Positions 15,927-23,591 of a DNA stretch of 38,341 nucleotides are shown here, piece after piece; position 1 is the first letter of the stretch; every line of letters starts with the position of its first letter. The notes beneath the pieces are model-generated. The model saw nothing but the letters and a program-made list of their open reading frames with translations, did not search any database and had not been told where the DNA came from. This stretch comes from Patescibacteria group bacterium. Lineage in GTDB: Bacteria > Patescibacteriota > Patescibacteriia > GCA-002772895. The position numbers and the translations under genes are program-made. The stretch spans positions 1-38,341 of the forward strand of contig JAHINX010000013.1 in assembly GCA_018895765.1 (NCBI GenBank). The letters are read 5' to 3'.

Positions 15927-16607
15927 TTATTCGTACAACATCTCTTTCATAAACTCCATAATACTCGCATTTTCATCATAGTCCATCCTCATTAAACCAA
16001 GCACAACCACCAAATGGTCGTCTATTTTTGCCAAAATACTAGCACATTGGCCACCGAACGGGTTGTTTTTTCCCAAAACAATATGAACTTTATGGTCGTT
16101 TATCATATGATATTGCGAATGCATCACATCATTCATTTTATCTATCATATTCCCCATATTCACCTGTAAGCCAAAAAGGTCAGGCTTTTCAAATAAATTG
16201 GAAAAGCCGGTGTAATAAATATCGTCCGCACCAAAAGCAACAATCACGGTTTCACCGGAAATACTGGCAATTTCTTTTGCCAAAATTTTATACATCTCAC
16301 GCTTATCCATTTTATAATTCTTCTTTATCTTGCGAAGCGCTTCTGCGGCATTACTGTTCAAAGGATGCACTTCCATTAAATTATCTACATAAAACTGATA
16401 ACCGGCTTCTGTCGGCACTCTGCCAGCAGAAGTATGCGGTTGGCGCAGGAGACCGCGTTCTTCCATTTCCACCATATCGTTCCGCATTGTAGCCGGGCTC
16501 ATATCCAATCCGGTTTTAGAAACCAAAAGATTGGAGCCAACGGGAACTCCTACTTTTATATGTTCTTTTATTAAGTCTTTTAATATCTTTAGCTGCCTAT
16601 TTTTCAT
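15927..16607 (-). CDS. hrcA: Heat-inducible transcription repressor HrcA (short form)
   Basis: A 226-residue repressor of class I heat-shock genes that binds CIRCE. The N-terminal winged helix is typical: LKDLIKEHIKVGVPVGSNLL, GLDMSPATMRNDMVEMEERG, LLRQPHTSAGRVPTEAGYQFYVD. The C-terminal part is a reduced GAF-like domain (FGLQVNMGNMIDKMNDV, KVHIVLGKNNPF). The family is usually about 340 residues; the missing portion corresponds mainly to the inserted dimerisation domain. A CIRCE copy overlaps its own promoter (16620-16646), so it is autoregulated. The end shows no frameshift, so the short form looks native. Confidence 0.93.
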   Translation of the reverse strand: MKNRQLKILKDLIKEHIKVGVPVGSNLLVSKTGLDMSPATMRNDMVEMEERGLLRQPHTSAGRVPTEAGYQFYVDNLMEVHPLNSNAAEALRKIKKNYKMDKREMYKILAKEIASISGETVIVAFGADDIYYTGFSNLFEKPDLFGLQVNMGNMIDKMNDVMHSQYHMINDHKVHIVLGKNNPFGGQCASILAKIDDHLVVVLGLMRMDYDENASIMEFMKEMLYE

Positions 16608-16619
16608 ACCCTATATGTA

Positions 16620-16646
16620 TTAGCAGTCGAATGATTAGAGTGCTAA
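16620..16646. promoter_or_regulatory. CIRCE operator
   Basis: TTAGCAGTC, nine bases, then GAGTGCTAA: one mismatch (the G in CAGTC) from the consensus TTAGCACTC-N9-GAGTGCTAA. It covers the predicted transcription start of hrcA and is 13 bases before the ATG. HrcA binding here would block its own promoter. Confidence 0.92.
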
Positions 16647-16650
16647 TACA

Positions 16651-16679
16651 ATATTAGCAAAAGGCAAAACCCTTGTCAA
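16651..16679 (-). promoter_or_regulatory. hrcA promoter
   Basis: On the minus strand TTGACA (16679-16674), a 17-base spacer ending TTGC, then TAATAT (16656-16651). The predicted start point falls in the right arm of CIRCE. Confidence 0.88.
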
Positions 16680-16750
16680 GGGTTAATATTAATAGTAGTA
16701 TGTCCTTATCTGTTCATTATAATTTATAGGTAAATCCAGAGGAGAAGAAA

Positions 16751-17176
16751 ATGCCTTGCGAAAAAGACAAAAACAAAGATAGCCCACAAAAAGGCGTATG
16801 CAAAGTAATACCCAAACCAAGAATCAAAATAATTGAAATCGCAAGAGAATTGGAACTAAAAAACGCCCTATCACAGCTGGATCGCTGGCTTGCGACAAAC
16901 AATGCTAAAGTAGTTGATGTCTTTGGTGTCTGGAATAAAAATTTTGAATTAGCAATCGCAATAGAAAACGCACCTATAAAATCAAAAATAAAGTATGGAA
17001 TTATTGGTAAAGACAGATGTTTTACCCGCGCTCTTGCCCGATATGAGCGATGGATAAAAGCTCAAAATGACATTAATATTATCTCTACGGCTGTTTTTTG
17101 CCACATGTACATTGAAATTGTTGTCTTTTTTGAAGATTTTGAAGAAGCTCCAAAAAATCGCGCTGGCTTTATTTAA
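16751..17176 (+). CDS. Unknown 141-residue protein
   Basis: Soluble, basic at the N-terminus, alpha/beta in composition; the pattern QLDRWLATNNAKVVDVFGVW near residue 42 and ALARYERWIKAQNDINIIST near residue 93 looks like two repeats of a helix-strand unit (DRWLATNNAKVVDV against ERWIKAQNDINIIS). No family is recognised. A GAGGAG site precedes the ATG, a TATAAT at 16718-16723 is a likely -10, and a shared bidirectional terminator follows. It lies divergently from hrcA. Confidence 0.72.
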   Translation: MPCEKDKNKDSPQKGVCKVIPKPRIKIIEIARELELKNALSQLDRWLATNNAKVVDVFGVWNKNFELAIAIENAPIKSKIKYGIIGKDRCFTRALARYERWIKAQNDINIISTAVFCHMYIEIVVFFEDFEEAPKNRAGFI

Positions 17177-17192
17177 AAAATCTTAATTAAAA

Positions 17193-17213
17193 AATCCCGA
17201 TATATTCGGGATT
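17193..17213. terminator. Bidirectional intrinsic terminator
   Basis: AATCCCGA pairs with TCGGGATT around TATAT, with A-rich and T-rich flanks on both sides. It serves the plus-strand gene ending at 17176 and the minus-strand gene whose stop codon begins in its edge at 17214. Confidence 0.88.
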
Positions 17214-17946
17214 AATTTTTTATCCGATCGCTTGGAATGGGCGACGGATCTTCGCTATAGTCGGCTATCTCCATTCCGCCTACGATTTTTCTGCTTACAA
17301 GATGTATTGCATCCAAAAGCTCTTTAATACTTTTTTTCATATGCAACCGTAAATTAGGAGAAATTGCAAAAAATTTATCATAATAGTCCATCAAATCCTT
17401 AGCTTCTCCAAAAAAACTGAAAAGTGAAACCCACCGCCTATATAACATTATCTGTGATACATAAGGCAACACTTCGGCGTAAAAAAACAAAGTCTCTACC
17501 ATCTGAAAGATCTCTTTATCGTCTCCAATTTCCAAAAGATGTTTGGATATTAAATGCTTTTGATCTTCTCTAAGACAATTTATTGCTTTTTTTCCATCTA
17601 CTCTGGCTTGATGCTCTCCGCCTATAAAAGACAGGAATACATAATAAACAACGAAAAAATTATCTGCCGTTAAAAGACGCTTTACCAAATAAGGAATGTT
17701 AACGGAAAAATATAAAATTATCGTCAGGCACAAAAATTCTATTCTTGCGCTATCCGATATATTCTTCTCAATACTTATTTTGATTGCCTTTAATATGGCC
17801 TCACGCCGGAGTTCACGCTCACGCTCTTTAAACCAAAAATACACGACTTTCTCTAAAATATTTTTCTTGATTTCAGGTTCATTCCTGCATGCTTCTGCAA
17901 AAAAATCGTACAATCCTTCCAATACTTTCACTGCGTCCATTTTCAT
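17212..17946 (-). CDS. Unknown all-helical protein, second gene of a pair
   Basis: A 244-residue protein predicted to be almost entirely helical, with amphipathic repeats and no membrane segment or cysteine motif. No family is recognised. It follows the 17962 gene after 15 bases, and the two share a helical style, so they form an operon and may be paralogous or partners. The ATG at 17946 has GGAAAAGG upstream; a second ATG two codons later is possible. Confidence 0.72.
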   Translation of the reverse strand: MKMDAVKVLEGLYDFFAEACRNEPEIKKNILEKVVYFWFKERERELRREAILKAIKISIEKNISDSARIEFLCLTIILYFSVNIPYLVKRLLTADNFFVVYYVFLSFIGGEHQARVDGKKAINCLREDQKHLISKHLLEIGDDKEIFQMVETLFFYAEVLPYVSQIMLYRRWVSLFSFFGEAKDLMDYYDKFFAISPNLRLHMKKSIKELLDAIHLVSRKIVGGMEIADYSEDPSPIPSDRIKN

Positions 17947-17961
17947 TGCCTTTTCCAGAGC

Positions 17962-18567
17962 CTAATTTTTCATTGAAGGATTGTTTGTACCGCCACCACC
18001 AGACTTATAGCCCAATATTCTGGCTTTATGCGCTAACATTATTCTTTCCAGCTGTTCCCGCAATACAGGGTGTAATCCTACCCATTTTTCCAGGGCGATT
18101 GTTAACTCCATCACTTGCGCGGGCAAAGGTATGAAAATGCTGAATAATTTTCCGGCTGTTTCAAAAAGCTTATCCTGCTCTTCATAATCAAGGGCTCTTG
18201 CATGTGTGAGCAAAAACTGCGCTGACCTATATTTCTGAGCGTCAGTTCCGCTGTTCAATATCAGCTCTATAAGTTTATCTTTTTGCTCTTTGCCAAACCG
18301 GGCGCGATCATCGCCACCAATCTCGCCTTCCAAAGAACTATACAATAGCCAGGACGACAGATTATGATCGTTTATTTCTGAGACTTTATTAACCAGTTCC
18401 GCTGTCATTGTTTTTACTCTCTTTAATATTTCAGCGCATATTTCCGGAAACGGACGCCTCGCATTTATGAGCGTTGCCATAAAGAGATTAGCCGTTTCAA
18501 TATCAAACAACGTATGTATCAACCTATTAAAAATAAAATACATTTCCTGTCTGTAATCTCTTGGCAT
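17962..18567 (-). CDS. Unknown helical protein, first gene of a pair
   Basis: A 201-residue soluble, helix-rich protein ending in a Gly-rich tail (KSGGGGTNNPSMKN). No family is recognised. An AAAAGGAG site precedes the ATG. It follows the methyltransferase gene on the same strand by 24 bases and could be read from the same promoter. Confidence 0.72.
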   Translation of the reverse strand: MPRDYRQEMYFIFNRLIHTLFDIETANLFMATLINARRPFPEICAEILKRVKTMTAELVNKVSEINDHNLSSWLLYSSLEGEIGGDDRARFGKEQKDKLIELILNSGTDAQKYRSAQFLLTHARALDYEEQDKLFETAGKLFSIFIPLPAQVMELTIALEKWVGLHPVLREQLERIMLAHKARILGYKSGGGGTNNPSMKN

Positions 18568-18591
18568 TGTTTTCTCCTTTTCTAGAAAGAA

Positions 18592-19272
18592 CTACTTACT
18601 TAATACTAATATCATATTTTTTCCCTTTTTACAAGACAAAAGCTTGAAACCCGCTTTTTTGCAGAGACGGACTAATCCGCTTTTTGTAAAATGATGATAA
18701 TATCGCGGAGTGCCTTGAAAATTTATCCAAAAATCTCCTGCATCCAAATCATTGTGCTGATAAAAAAAATCGCGCAAATGGAGTTTGTATTTTTTTATCA
18801 GACGCCATTGCCATAAATTCCAATTTATTAAAAACAAGGTTCCACCTGGCGCAAGAACGCGATATACTTCTTTTAAAACCTCAAGCCTCATTTCTCCGTC
18901 CGGAATATGGTGCAAAAAAGCTATTCCGGCTATAAAATCAAATTCTCCATCTTCAAATTGAAGCCTGCGGACATCTTTTATGGTTTTGAAATTAGTGTCT
19001 GGATAATTTTTCTGCGCTATTTTTATCAACTCTTCAGATTGGTCAACGCCGGTATATTTTGTAATCAGCAATTTATAATTGGTAATCAAGTGCTCATACA
19101 GCCTTCCGTTTCCACAGCCAATATCCAAAATATTACTTTCTTTTTTTATGTATGGCGCACATAAATCAAACTCCAACCAAGAATATTGACGCGACGCATC
19201 AAATTCCTTGGCTATATTGTTATAGCTTTCTCTATTTTTTTCTATAATTTTTAAAGCGGTTTCTTTTTCCAT
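18592..19272 (-). CDS. Class I SAM methyltransferase, Trm9/ALKBH8-like
   Basis: A 226-residue S-adenosylmethionine-dependent methyltransferase. SAM-binding motif I is ILDIGCGNGRLYEHL, followed by the acidic YTGVDQSEELIK, then FDFIAGIAFLHHIPDGEMRL and VYRVLAPGGTLFLINWN. The N-terminal YNNIAKEFDASRQYSW matches the Y-x2-IA-x2-F-x3-R-x3-W signature of the Trm9/ALKBH8 family, which methylates cm5U34 to mcm5U34 in tRNA. Elp3, which makes cm5U34, is encoded 600 bases away on the other strand, strengthening that assignment. A generic methyltransferase cannot be excluded. A -10 (TATGAT) 9 bases before the ATG suggests a leaderless or near-leaderless mRNA. Confidence 0.85.
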   Translation of the reverse strand: MEKETALKIIEKNRESYNNIAKEFDASRQYSWLEFDLCAPYIKKESNILDIGCGNGRLYEHLITNYKLLITKYTGVDQSEELIKIAQKNYPDTNFKTIKDVRRLQFEDGEFDFIAGIAFLHHIPDGEMRLEVLKEVYRVLAPGGTLFLINWNLWQWRLIKKYKLHLRDFFYQHNDLDAGDFWINFQGTPRYYHHFTKSGLVRLCKKAGFKLLSCKKGKNMILVLSK

Positions 19273-19281
19273 ATTATTATA

Positions 19282-19309
19282 ATCATACCAAAAAAAATTA
19301 AAAAATCAA
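19282..19309 (-). promoter_or_regulatory. Methyltransferase promoter (near-leaderless)
   Basis: On the minus strand TTGATT (19309-19304), a 16-base spacer and TATGAT (19287-19282). The ATG is at 19272, so the leader would be only a few bases. Confidence 0.5.
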
Positions 19310-19315
19310 GAGGGC

Positions 19316-19344
19316 TTGACCTTTATCGGCTTTTATGTTATTTC
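19316..19344 (+). promoter_or_regulatory. Promoter of the 19361 gene
   Basis: TTGACC at 19316-19321, a 17-base spacer ending TGT and TATTTC at 19339-19344. It is divergent from the methyltransferase promoter. Confidence 0.5.
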
Positions 19345-19360
19345 TAAAACAGAGGTGAAA

Positions 19361-19795
19361 ATGAAAACACCGCTCTGGATTGATATCCCCCTGCATCTTT
19401 TATTCACCACAACATACGCTCTTTACTACGCAAAAAAGCATGGATGGAAAAAAAGATATTTTGCCGGTTCTTTATTGATAGTGGCTTTTGGGATGTTAAT
19501 TGATTTGGATCATCGTAGAATTATTGAAAAAGTTTTGAAGAAATTAAGCGGAGACAAAATTTCTTTAAACCTGCCGAAACATATTGTCCACATTTGTCAC
19601 ACATGGCAATTTGCAATAGGACTCCTTATCGCTTCTTTGATTCTTTTTCTATCTGGGCCTAAAGATCTAGCTATTCTTATATATGCTTCATATTTTACCC
19701 ATATGCTAATCGATTCTTTGGGTAAATCGGGGCTCAACCCTTCAAATCTGTTTCCGGCAAAAATCCACCACTTTATTGCAAGATTATTTCCATAA
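19361..19795 (+). CDS. Membrane protein, DUF6122/YdjM-like
   Basis: A 144-residue membrane protein with about four hydrophobic segments. The motif GMLIDLDHRR, HICHTWQFAIGL and the late FTHMLIDSLGKSG give a pattern of Asp and His residues like that of the small YdjM/DUF6122-type membrane proteins described as putative metal-dependent hydrolases. That link is from pattern memory and only moderately sure. The ATG at 19361 has GAGGTG before it. It has its own promoter and terminator and separates the methyltransferase from elp3. Confidence 0.75.
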   Translation: MKTPLWIDIPLHLLFTTTYALYYAKKHGWKKRYFAGSLLIVAFGMLIDLDHRRIIEKVLKKLSGDKISLNLPKHIVHICHTWQFAIGLLIASLILFLSGPKDLAILIYASYFTHMLIDSLGKSGLNPSNLFPAKIHHFIARLFP

Positions 19796-19818
19796 AACCG
19801 CCAAGCGCGGTTTTTTTT
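19796..19818 (+). terminator. Intrinsic terminator of the 19361 gene
   Basis: AACCGC pairs with GCGGTT around CAAGC, followed by a run of eight T in all. It overlaps the end of the CDS. Confidence 0.85.
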
Positions 19819-19848
19819 CATATTTTTTGCCAGAAATGGGCCGTTATA

Positions 19849-19877
19849 TTGATTTTTATAAATTTTTATGTTATATT
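19849..19877 (+). promoter_or_regulatory. elp3 promoter (leaderless)
   Basis: TTGATT at 19849-19854, a 17-base spacer ending TGT and TATATT at 19872-19877. Only 8 bases separate the -10 from the ATG at 19886, so the transcript would start at or very near the start codon. Confidence 0.65.
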
Positions 19878-19885
19878 TAGGCAAT

Positions 19886-21472
19886 ATGACAACCGCAGAG
19901 AAGATTATTCTACAATTAATATCCAAAAAAGTAGCGGATAAAACCGGGTTAAATGAAATAAAGCGCTCGGTTTCTTCCCGCGCGAAAAAACCGCTTCCTC
20001 CCAATATGGAGCTTTTTCGCGCTTACCGGAATTTAGTCGTAAAGAAAAAAATAAAACAAAACGAAACTTTGGAAAAAATTTTGAAAACCCGCGAAATACG
20101 GACCCTTTCCGGCGTCGCTGTTATTACGGTCCTCACAAAACCATATCCTTGCCCCGGTAAATGTATCTATTGTCCCTCGGACGCACGGATGCCAAAATCA
20201 TACTTACCAAAAGAACCAGCGGCCGCACGCGGGCTGGCGCTAAAGTTTGACCCATATAAACAAGTTGCAAAGCGCATAGAAATGTTACAGATAAACGGCC
20301 ACAATACCGACAAAATAGAATTAATTGTAAAAGGCGGGACCTGGAGCGCCTATCCAAAAAATTACCGCGAGTGGTTTATAAAAAGATGTTTTGACGCGGC
20401 AAATAACCGCGCGTCAAAAAAATTAGAGGACGCGCAAAAAATAAACGAAAGTGCGGAAAACAGAATTATCGGTTTGACATTAGAGCTCCGTCCGGACTCT
20501 GTCACGCCGGAAGAAATGGTGCATTTGCGACGCCTTGGCTGTACTCGTATTGAAATGGGCGTACAGACGATTGATGATAAAATCCTAAAACTTATAAGGC
20601 GCGGACATAACGCCGCCGAAACCGCCAGAGCAACCGCGCTTTTAAAAAACGCGGGATTTAAGGTTGATTATCATCTGATACCCGCGCTTCCGGGCGTATC
20701 TCCCAAAAAAGATCTAGAAAATTTTGAAGAAATATTCAAAAATCCCGCCTACCGACCGGATATGATAAAAATTTATCCGTGTTCTATAATCCCCAAAACC
20801 GCGCTTTACTCATGGTGGAAAAAAGGAAAATACAAGCCAATATCAACGAAAGTGCTGATTGATTTAATTATAAAAATGAAGCTTGCTGTTCCGCGCTATG
20901 TCCGCATATCAAGAATTATCCGCGATATCCCGGGCGATGATATTGCCGCCGGCAATATTGTCACTAATTTGCGCGAATTAATCAAACAAAAAATGGAAAC
21001 GCGCGGATTGAAATGCAAATGCATTAGATGCCGGGAAATAGGACATAAAAAAATTTCAAATTTCAAATTTCAAATTTCAAATTTAAAAACCTTTGCAGAA
21101 AAATACAAAACACTTGGTGGTGATGAGTATTTTATTTCAATAGAAGACCCAAAGCGCGAAACTATTTTTGCGTTTGCCCGCCTTCGCCTGCCTTATGGTC
21201 AAGGCTCAACCTTGACCATTTTACCAGAAATAAAAGGCGCGGGGCTAATCCGCGAGCTTCATACTTACGGACACTTGGTTCCTGTGGAAAAACGGCTCAA
21301 GGGCGCGTCGCAACATTTGGGTTTTGGAAAAACCCTAATGAAAGAAGCGGAAAAAATTGCGCGCAAAAACGGATATAAAAAAATGGCAGTTATTTCCGGA
21401 ATTGGCGTCCGCGCCTACTACCGCAAGCTCGGCTATGGACTAAAAGGAACCTATATGGTAAAAAGTATATAA
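19886..21472 (+). CDS. elp3: Elp3-family tRNA uridine-34 carboxymethyltransferase
   Basis: A 528-residue radical-SAM/GNAT enzyme that forms 5-carboxymethyluridine at wobble position 34 using acetyl-CoA. The 4Fe4S cluster cysteines are C89, C93 and C96 (CPGKCIYC). Next come the family block KGGTWSAYP with FDAANN, the radical-SAM core (ELRPDSVTPEE, EMGVQTIDD), the zinc region CKCIRCRE, and a C-terminal acetyltransferase (SQHLGFGKTLMKEAEKIA, SGIGVRAYYRKLGYG). The start at 19886 is preferred over 19868 because the promoter makes it leaderless. Between the zinc region and the acetyltransferase, iterated AAATTTC words encode an extra ISNFKFQISNL. The small gene at 21486 follows after 13 bases. Confidence 0.95.
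   Translation: MTTAEKIILQLISKKVADKTGLNEIKRSVSSRAKKPLPPNMELFRAYRNLVVKKKIKQNETLEKILKTREIRTLSGVAVITVLTKPYPCPGKCIYCPSDARMPKSYLPKEPAAARGLALKFDPYKQVAKRIEMLQINGHNTDKIELIVKGGTWSAYPKNYREWFIKRCFDAANNRASKKLEDAQKINESAENRIIGLTLELRPDSVTPEEMVHLRRLGCTRIEMGVQTIDDKILKLIRRGHNAAETARATALLKNAGFKVDYHLIPALPGVSPKKDLENFEEIFKNPAYRPDMIKIYPCSIIPKTALYSWWKKGKYKPISTKVLIDLIIKMKLAVPRYVRISRIIRDIPGDDIAAGNIVTNLRELIKQKMETRGLKCKCIRCREIGHKKISNFKFQISNLKTFAEKYKTLGGDEYFISIEDPKRETIFAFARLRLPYGQGSTLTILPEIKGAGLIRELHTYGHLVPVEKRLKGASQHLGFGKTLMKEAEKIARKNGYKKMAVISGIGVRAYYRKLGYGLKGTYMVKSI
21051..21085. repeat. AAATTTC iterated repeat inside elp3
   Basis: Four to five tandem copies of a 7-base ATTTCAA unit, read in frame as FKFQISN-type residues. 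It lies in a loop between the zinc and acetyltransferase regions. A related AT-rich iterated repeat lies in lepA. Confidence 0.75.
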
Positions 21473-21485
21473 AAAGGAGGAGATA

Positions 21486-21803
21486 TTGGAAAAACTCATC
21501 ATACGCAATCTGCTTCCCGTCTCTGTTTTTATGAAAACCGGTGCAATGGAGCAAAGCCCGACAGGAAAAAGCACAAAGCCATTCCTACTTACTTTCTCTT
21601 TTAACAATCCCCAATCAGAAAATCCAGGAATGCATATCAAAGAAATTGGCTCAAAAGTAGAGCTCACAATTGGATTGCCAACGCCTGATACAGAAGTAAT
21701 GATTAATGTGGATAGTATGGTAAATTCCGTAAATTTTGCATCATACGAAGACGAGCAATGCGGAATTGTCCAATTTAGCAGCCTAAAACAAGGCAAAAAC
21801 TAA
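21486..21803 (+). CDS. Unknown 105-residue protein downstream of elp3
   Basis: The start is a TTG at 21486, chosen because AAAAAGGAGGAG lies 4 bases before it. The product is soluble and rich in beta-type segments (KVELTIGLPTPDTEVMINVD); no family is recognised. It is 13 bases behind elp3 and ends at a strong terminator, so it is likely co-transcribed with elp3 while having a much stronger ribosome binding site than the leaderless elp3. Confidence 0.68.
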   Translation: MEKLIIRNLLPVSVFMKTGAMEQSPTGKSTKPFLLTFSFNNPQSENPGMHIKEIGSKVELTIGLPTPDTEVMINVDSMVNSVNFASYEDEQCGIVQFSSLKQGKN

Positions 21804-21828
21804 ATCCCACCGCGCGCGGGATTTTTTA
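21803..21828 (+). terminator. Intrinsic terminator of the elp3 unit
   Basis: AATCCC pairs with GGGATT around a GC-rich loop, followed by TTTTT. Confidence 0.85.
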
Positions 21829-21865
21829 TTTGACAGCAATAGGCAATTCAACCAAAAGGCACATT

Positions 21866-21897
21866 AAAAAAGCCGGCAAATGCTGGCTTTTTTAATA
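21866..21897. terminator. Second hairpin with U-runs on both strands
   Basis: AAAAAAGCCGGC pairs with GCTGGCTTTTTT around AAAT. It could be a bidirectional terminator insulating glyA from the elp3 unit. Confidence 0.65.
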
Positions 21898-21942
21898 TAA
21901 AAATGATAATATAAAAAATAATTAACACAAAAAAATTATGCC

Positions 21943-21962
21943 CCGTACAACTACCGCTGGAT
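21943..21962. repeat. Solo end of the 9759-9988 element
   Basis: On the minus strand AGTTGTACGGGGCATA matches the right end of the 9759-9988 element at 15 of 16 positions, including the CATA flank. The rest of 21898-22144 shows no gene; it probably holds the glyA promoter. Confidence 0.5.
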
Positions 21963-22144
21963 ATTGCCTAGAACGAAAAAAATAAATACTGAGCATAATA
22001 TAAAATAAAACCAAAAATTAAATTATGTATTGCAAAATAGCGCGGCAATATATAGTAAAAGTTAAATATACAAATAAAATTTTCGTTATTGGCTGGCATA
22101 AAAATATTTTGAGATGTTTTGCGCCAGCGGTAACTGTACAGGGT

Positions 22145-23455
22145 ATGAAAAATTTATCTGGGCAAGACCCGCAGATTGCGGAACAAATAAATAATGAGGT
22201 CCGGCGCCAGCAAAACGGACTAGAGATGATTGCTTCAGAAAATATTGTTTCAGAAGCTGTCTTGGAAGCAATGGGCACGCCACTTACAAATAAATATTCC
22301 GAAGGTTATCCGGGCAAGCGATATTATGGCGGAAACGAGTTTATTGATGTTATAGAAAATCTGGCGCGCGAGCGAGCTTGCAAACTTTTTGGCGCGGAAC
22401 ATGCAAATGTTCAACCCCACGCTGGTTCACCGGCAAATATGGCAGCTTATTTTGCCATGATGGAACCTGGGGATAAGTTAATGGCAATGTCTTTGGCGCA
22501 TGGCGGACATCTTACACACGGCTCGCCGGTAAATTTTTCCGGGAAGCTCTATAAAATCATTCCTTATGGCGTGCGCGAAGATAATCATATGATTGATATG
22601 GACGAAGTGCGCGAAATTGCTTTGCGCGAAAAACCACGTGTTATTTTGGCCGGAGCAACCGCTTATCCACGCTTGATTGATTTTGAAAAATTTTTTGAAA
22701 TTGCAAAAGAAGTTGGCGCGTATTTTATGGTAGATATGGCGCATATTGCCGGGCTTGTTGCGGCAAAAGTTCATCCAGACCCAATTCCATACGCAGATGT
22801 AGTCACCACAACCACTCACAAAACCTTGCGCGGACCGAGAGGCGCAATGATTTTATGTAAGAAAGAAGACCGATTGCATCCAGATGATAACCCAACTTCG
22901 TATAAAGCTTCGCAGGGCAAAAGAAAAAATATGGCACAAAAAATTGACAGCGCAGTTTTCCCCGGACTTCAGGGCGGACCATTGGAGCATATTATTGCCG
23001 CAAAAGCTGTTGCCTTTGGCGAAGCGTTAAAACCGGAATTTGCCGAATATGGCAGACAAATAATTGCAAATGCAAAACAACTGGCAAAGACATTTAAAGA
23101 AGAGGGTGTTGAAATGGTCTCCGGCGGAACTGACAATCATTTATTGCTTTTGGATTTAACAAATCTTGGCATTAGCGGAAAAGAAGCTGAAACGGTTTTG
23201 GACTCTGTCGGGATTTATACAAACAGGAACACCGTACCAAACGAAACCCGCTCGCCGTTTGATCCATCAGGCCTCCGCATTGGCACGCCGGCCTTAACTA
23301 CACGCGGATTAATTGAAGAAGATATGGCGGTTGTCGGCAGAATAATGGCAGGTGTTTTAAAAAATCCGAAAAATGAAAATATTTTAGAAAATGCGCGAAA
23401 AGCTGTAAAAGAATTAGCTGAAAAATATCCAATTTATCCCGACTGGAGCGTTTAG
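22145..23455 (+). CDS. glyA: Serine hydroxymethyltransferase
   Basis: A 436-residue PLP enzyme that interconverts serine and glycine and loads one-carbon units onto tetrahydrofolate. Seen: LEMIASENIVSEAVLEAMG, NKYSEGYPGKRYYGG, HGGHLTHGSPV, the PLP lysine in TTTTHKTLRGPRG, and FPGLQGGPLEH. The ATG at 22145 gives the family N-terminus; a frame extending to 22025 is not supported. Between the PLP loop and FPGLQGG there is an extra stretch of about 15 residues (DRLHPDDNPTSYKASQGKRK) compared with the E. coli enzyme. It forms a one-carbon pair with folD about 1 kb downstream. Confidence 0.97.
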   Translation: MKNLSGQDPQIAEQINNEVRRQQNGLEMIASENIVSEAVLEAMGTPLTNKYSEGYPGKRYYGGNEFIDVIENLARERACKLFGAEHANVQPHAGSPANMAAYFAMMEPGDKLMAMSLAHGGHLTHGSPVNFSGKLYKIIPYGVREDNHMIDMDEVREIALREKPRVILAGATAYPRLIDFEKFFEIAKEVGAYFMVDMAHIAGLVAAKVHPDPIPYADVVTTTTHKTLRGPRGAMILCKKEDRLHPDDNPTSYKASQGKRKNMAQKIDSAVFPGLQGGPLEHIIAAKAVAFGEALKPEFAEYGRQIIANAKQLAKTFKEEGVEMVSGGTDNHLLLLDLTNLGISGKEAETVLDSVGIYTNRNTVPNETRSPFDPSGLRIGTPALTTRGLIEEDMAVVGRIMAGVLKNPKNENILENARKAVKELAEKYPIYPDWSV

Positions 23456-23533
23456 CCTGCCTCGCCGGGTCAAGGCGGGCAATTAGCATTTAGCGTTTAA
23501 GTTTACGACTCACAACACGTGAACCGTAAACTT
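23456..23533. repeat. Two palindromes after glyA
   Basis: Just after the glyA stop codon CCTGCCT pairs with AGGCGGG, and at 23499-23533 AAGTTTACG pairs with CGTAAACTT. Neither has a U-run. No gene is seen here. Confidence 0.5.
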
Positions 23534-23542
23534 ATTCCCAGC

Positions 23543-23571
23543 TTGACAAAAAAATAAAAAACGCCTACTAT
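23543..23571 (+). promoter_or_regulatory. Promoter of the 23592 gene
   Basis: TTGACA at 23543-23548, a 17-base spacer and TACTAT at 23566-23571. Confidence 0.75.
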
Positions 23572-23591
23572 TAGCGAGGAAGGGAGGATTG

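Noticed and set aside
22025..22144. A 40-residue N-terminal extension of GlyA
   Set aside because: The family starts near MKNLSGQDPQI; the extension has no ribosome binding site and looks like translated leader.
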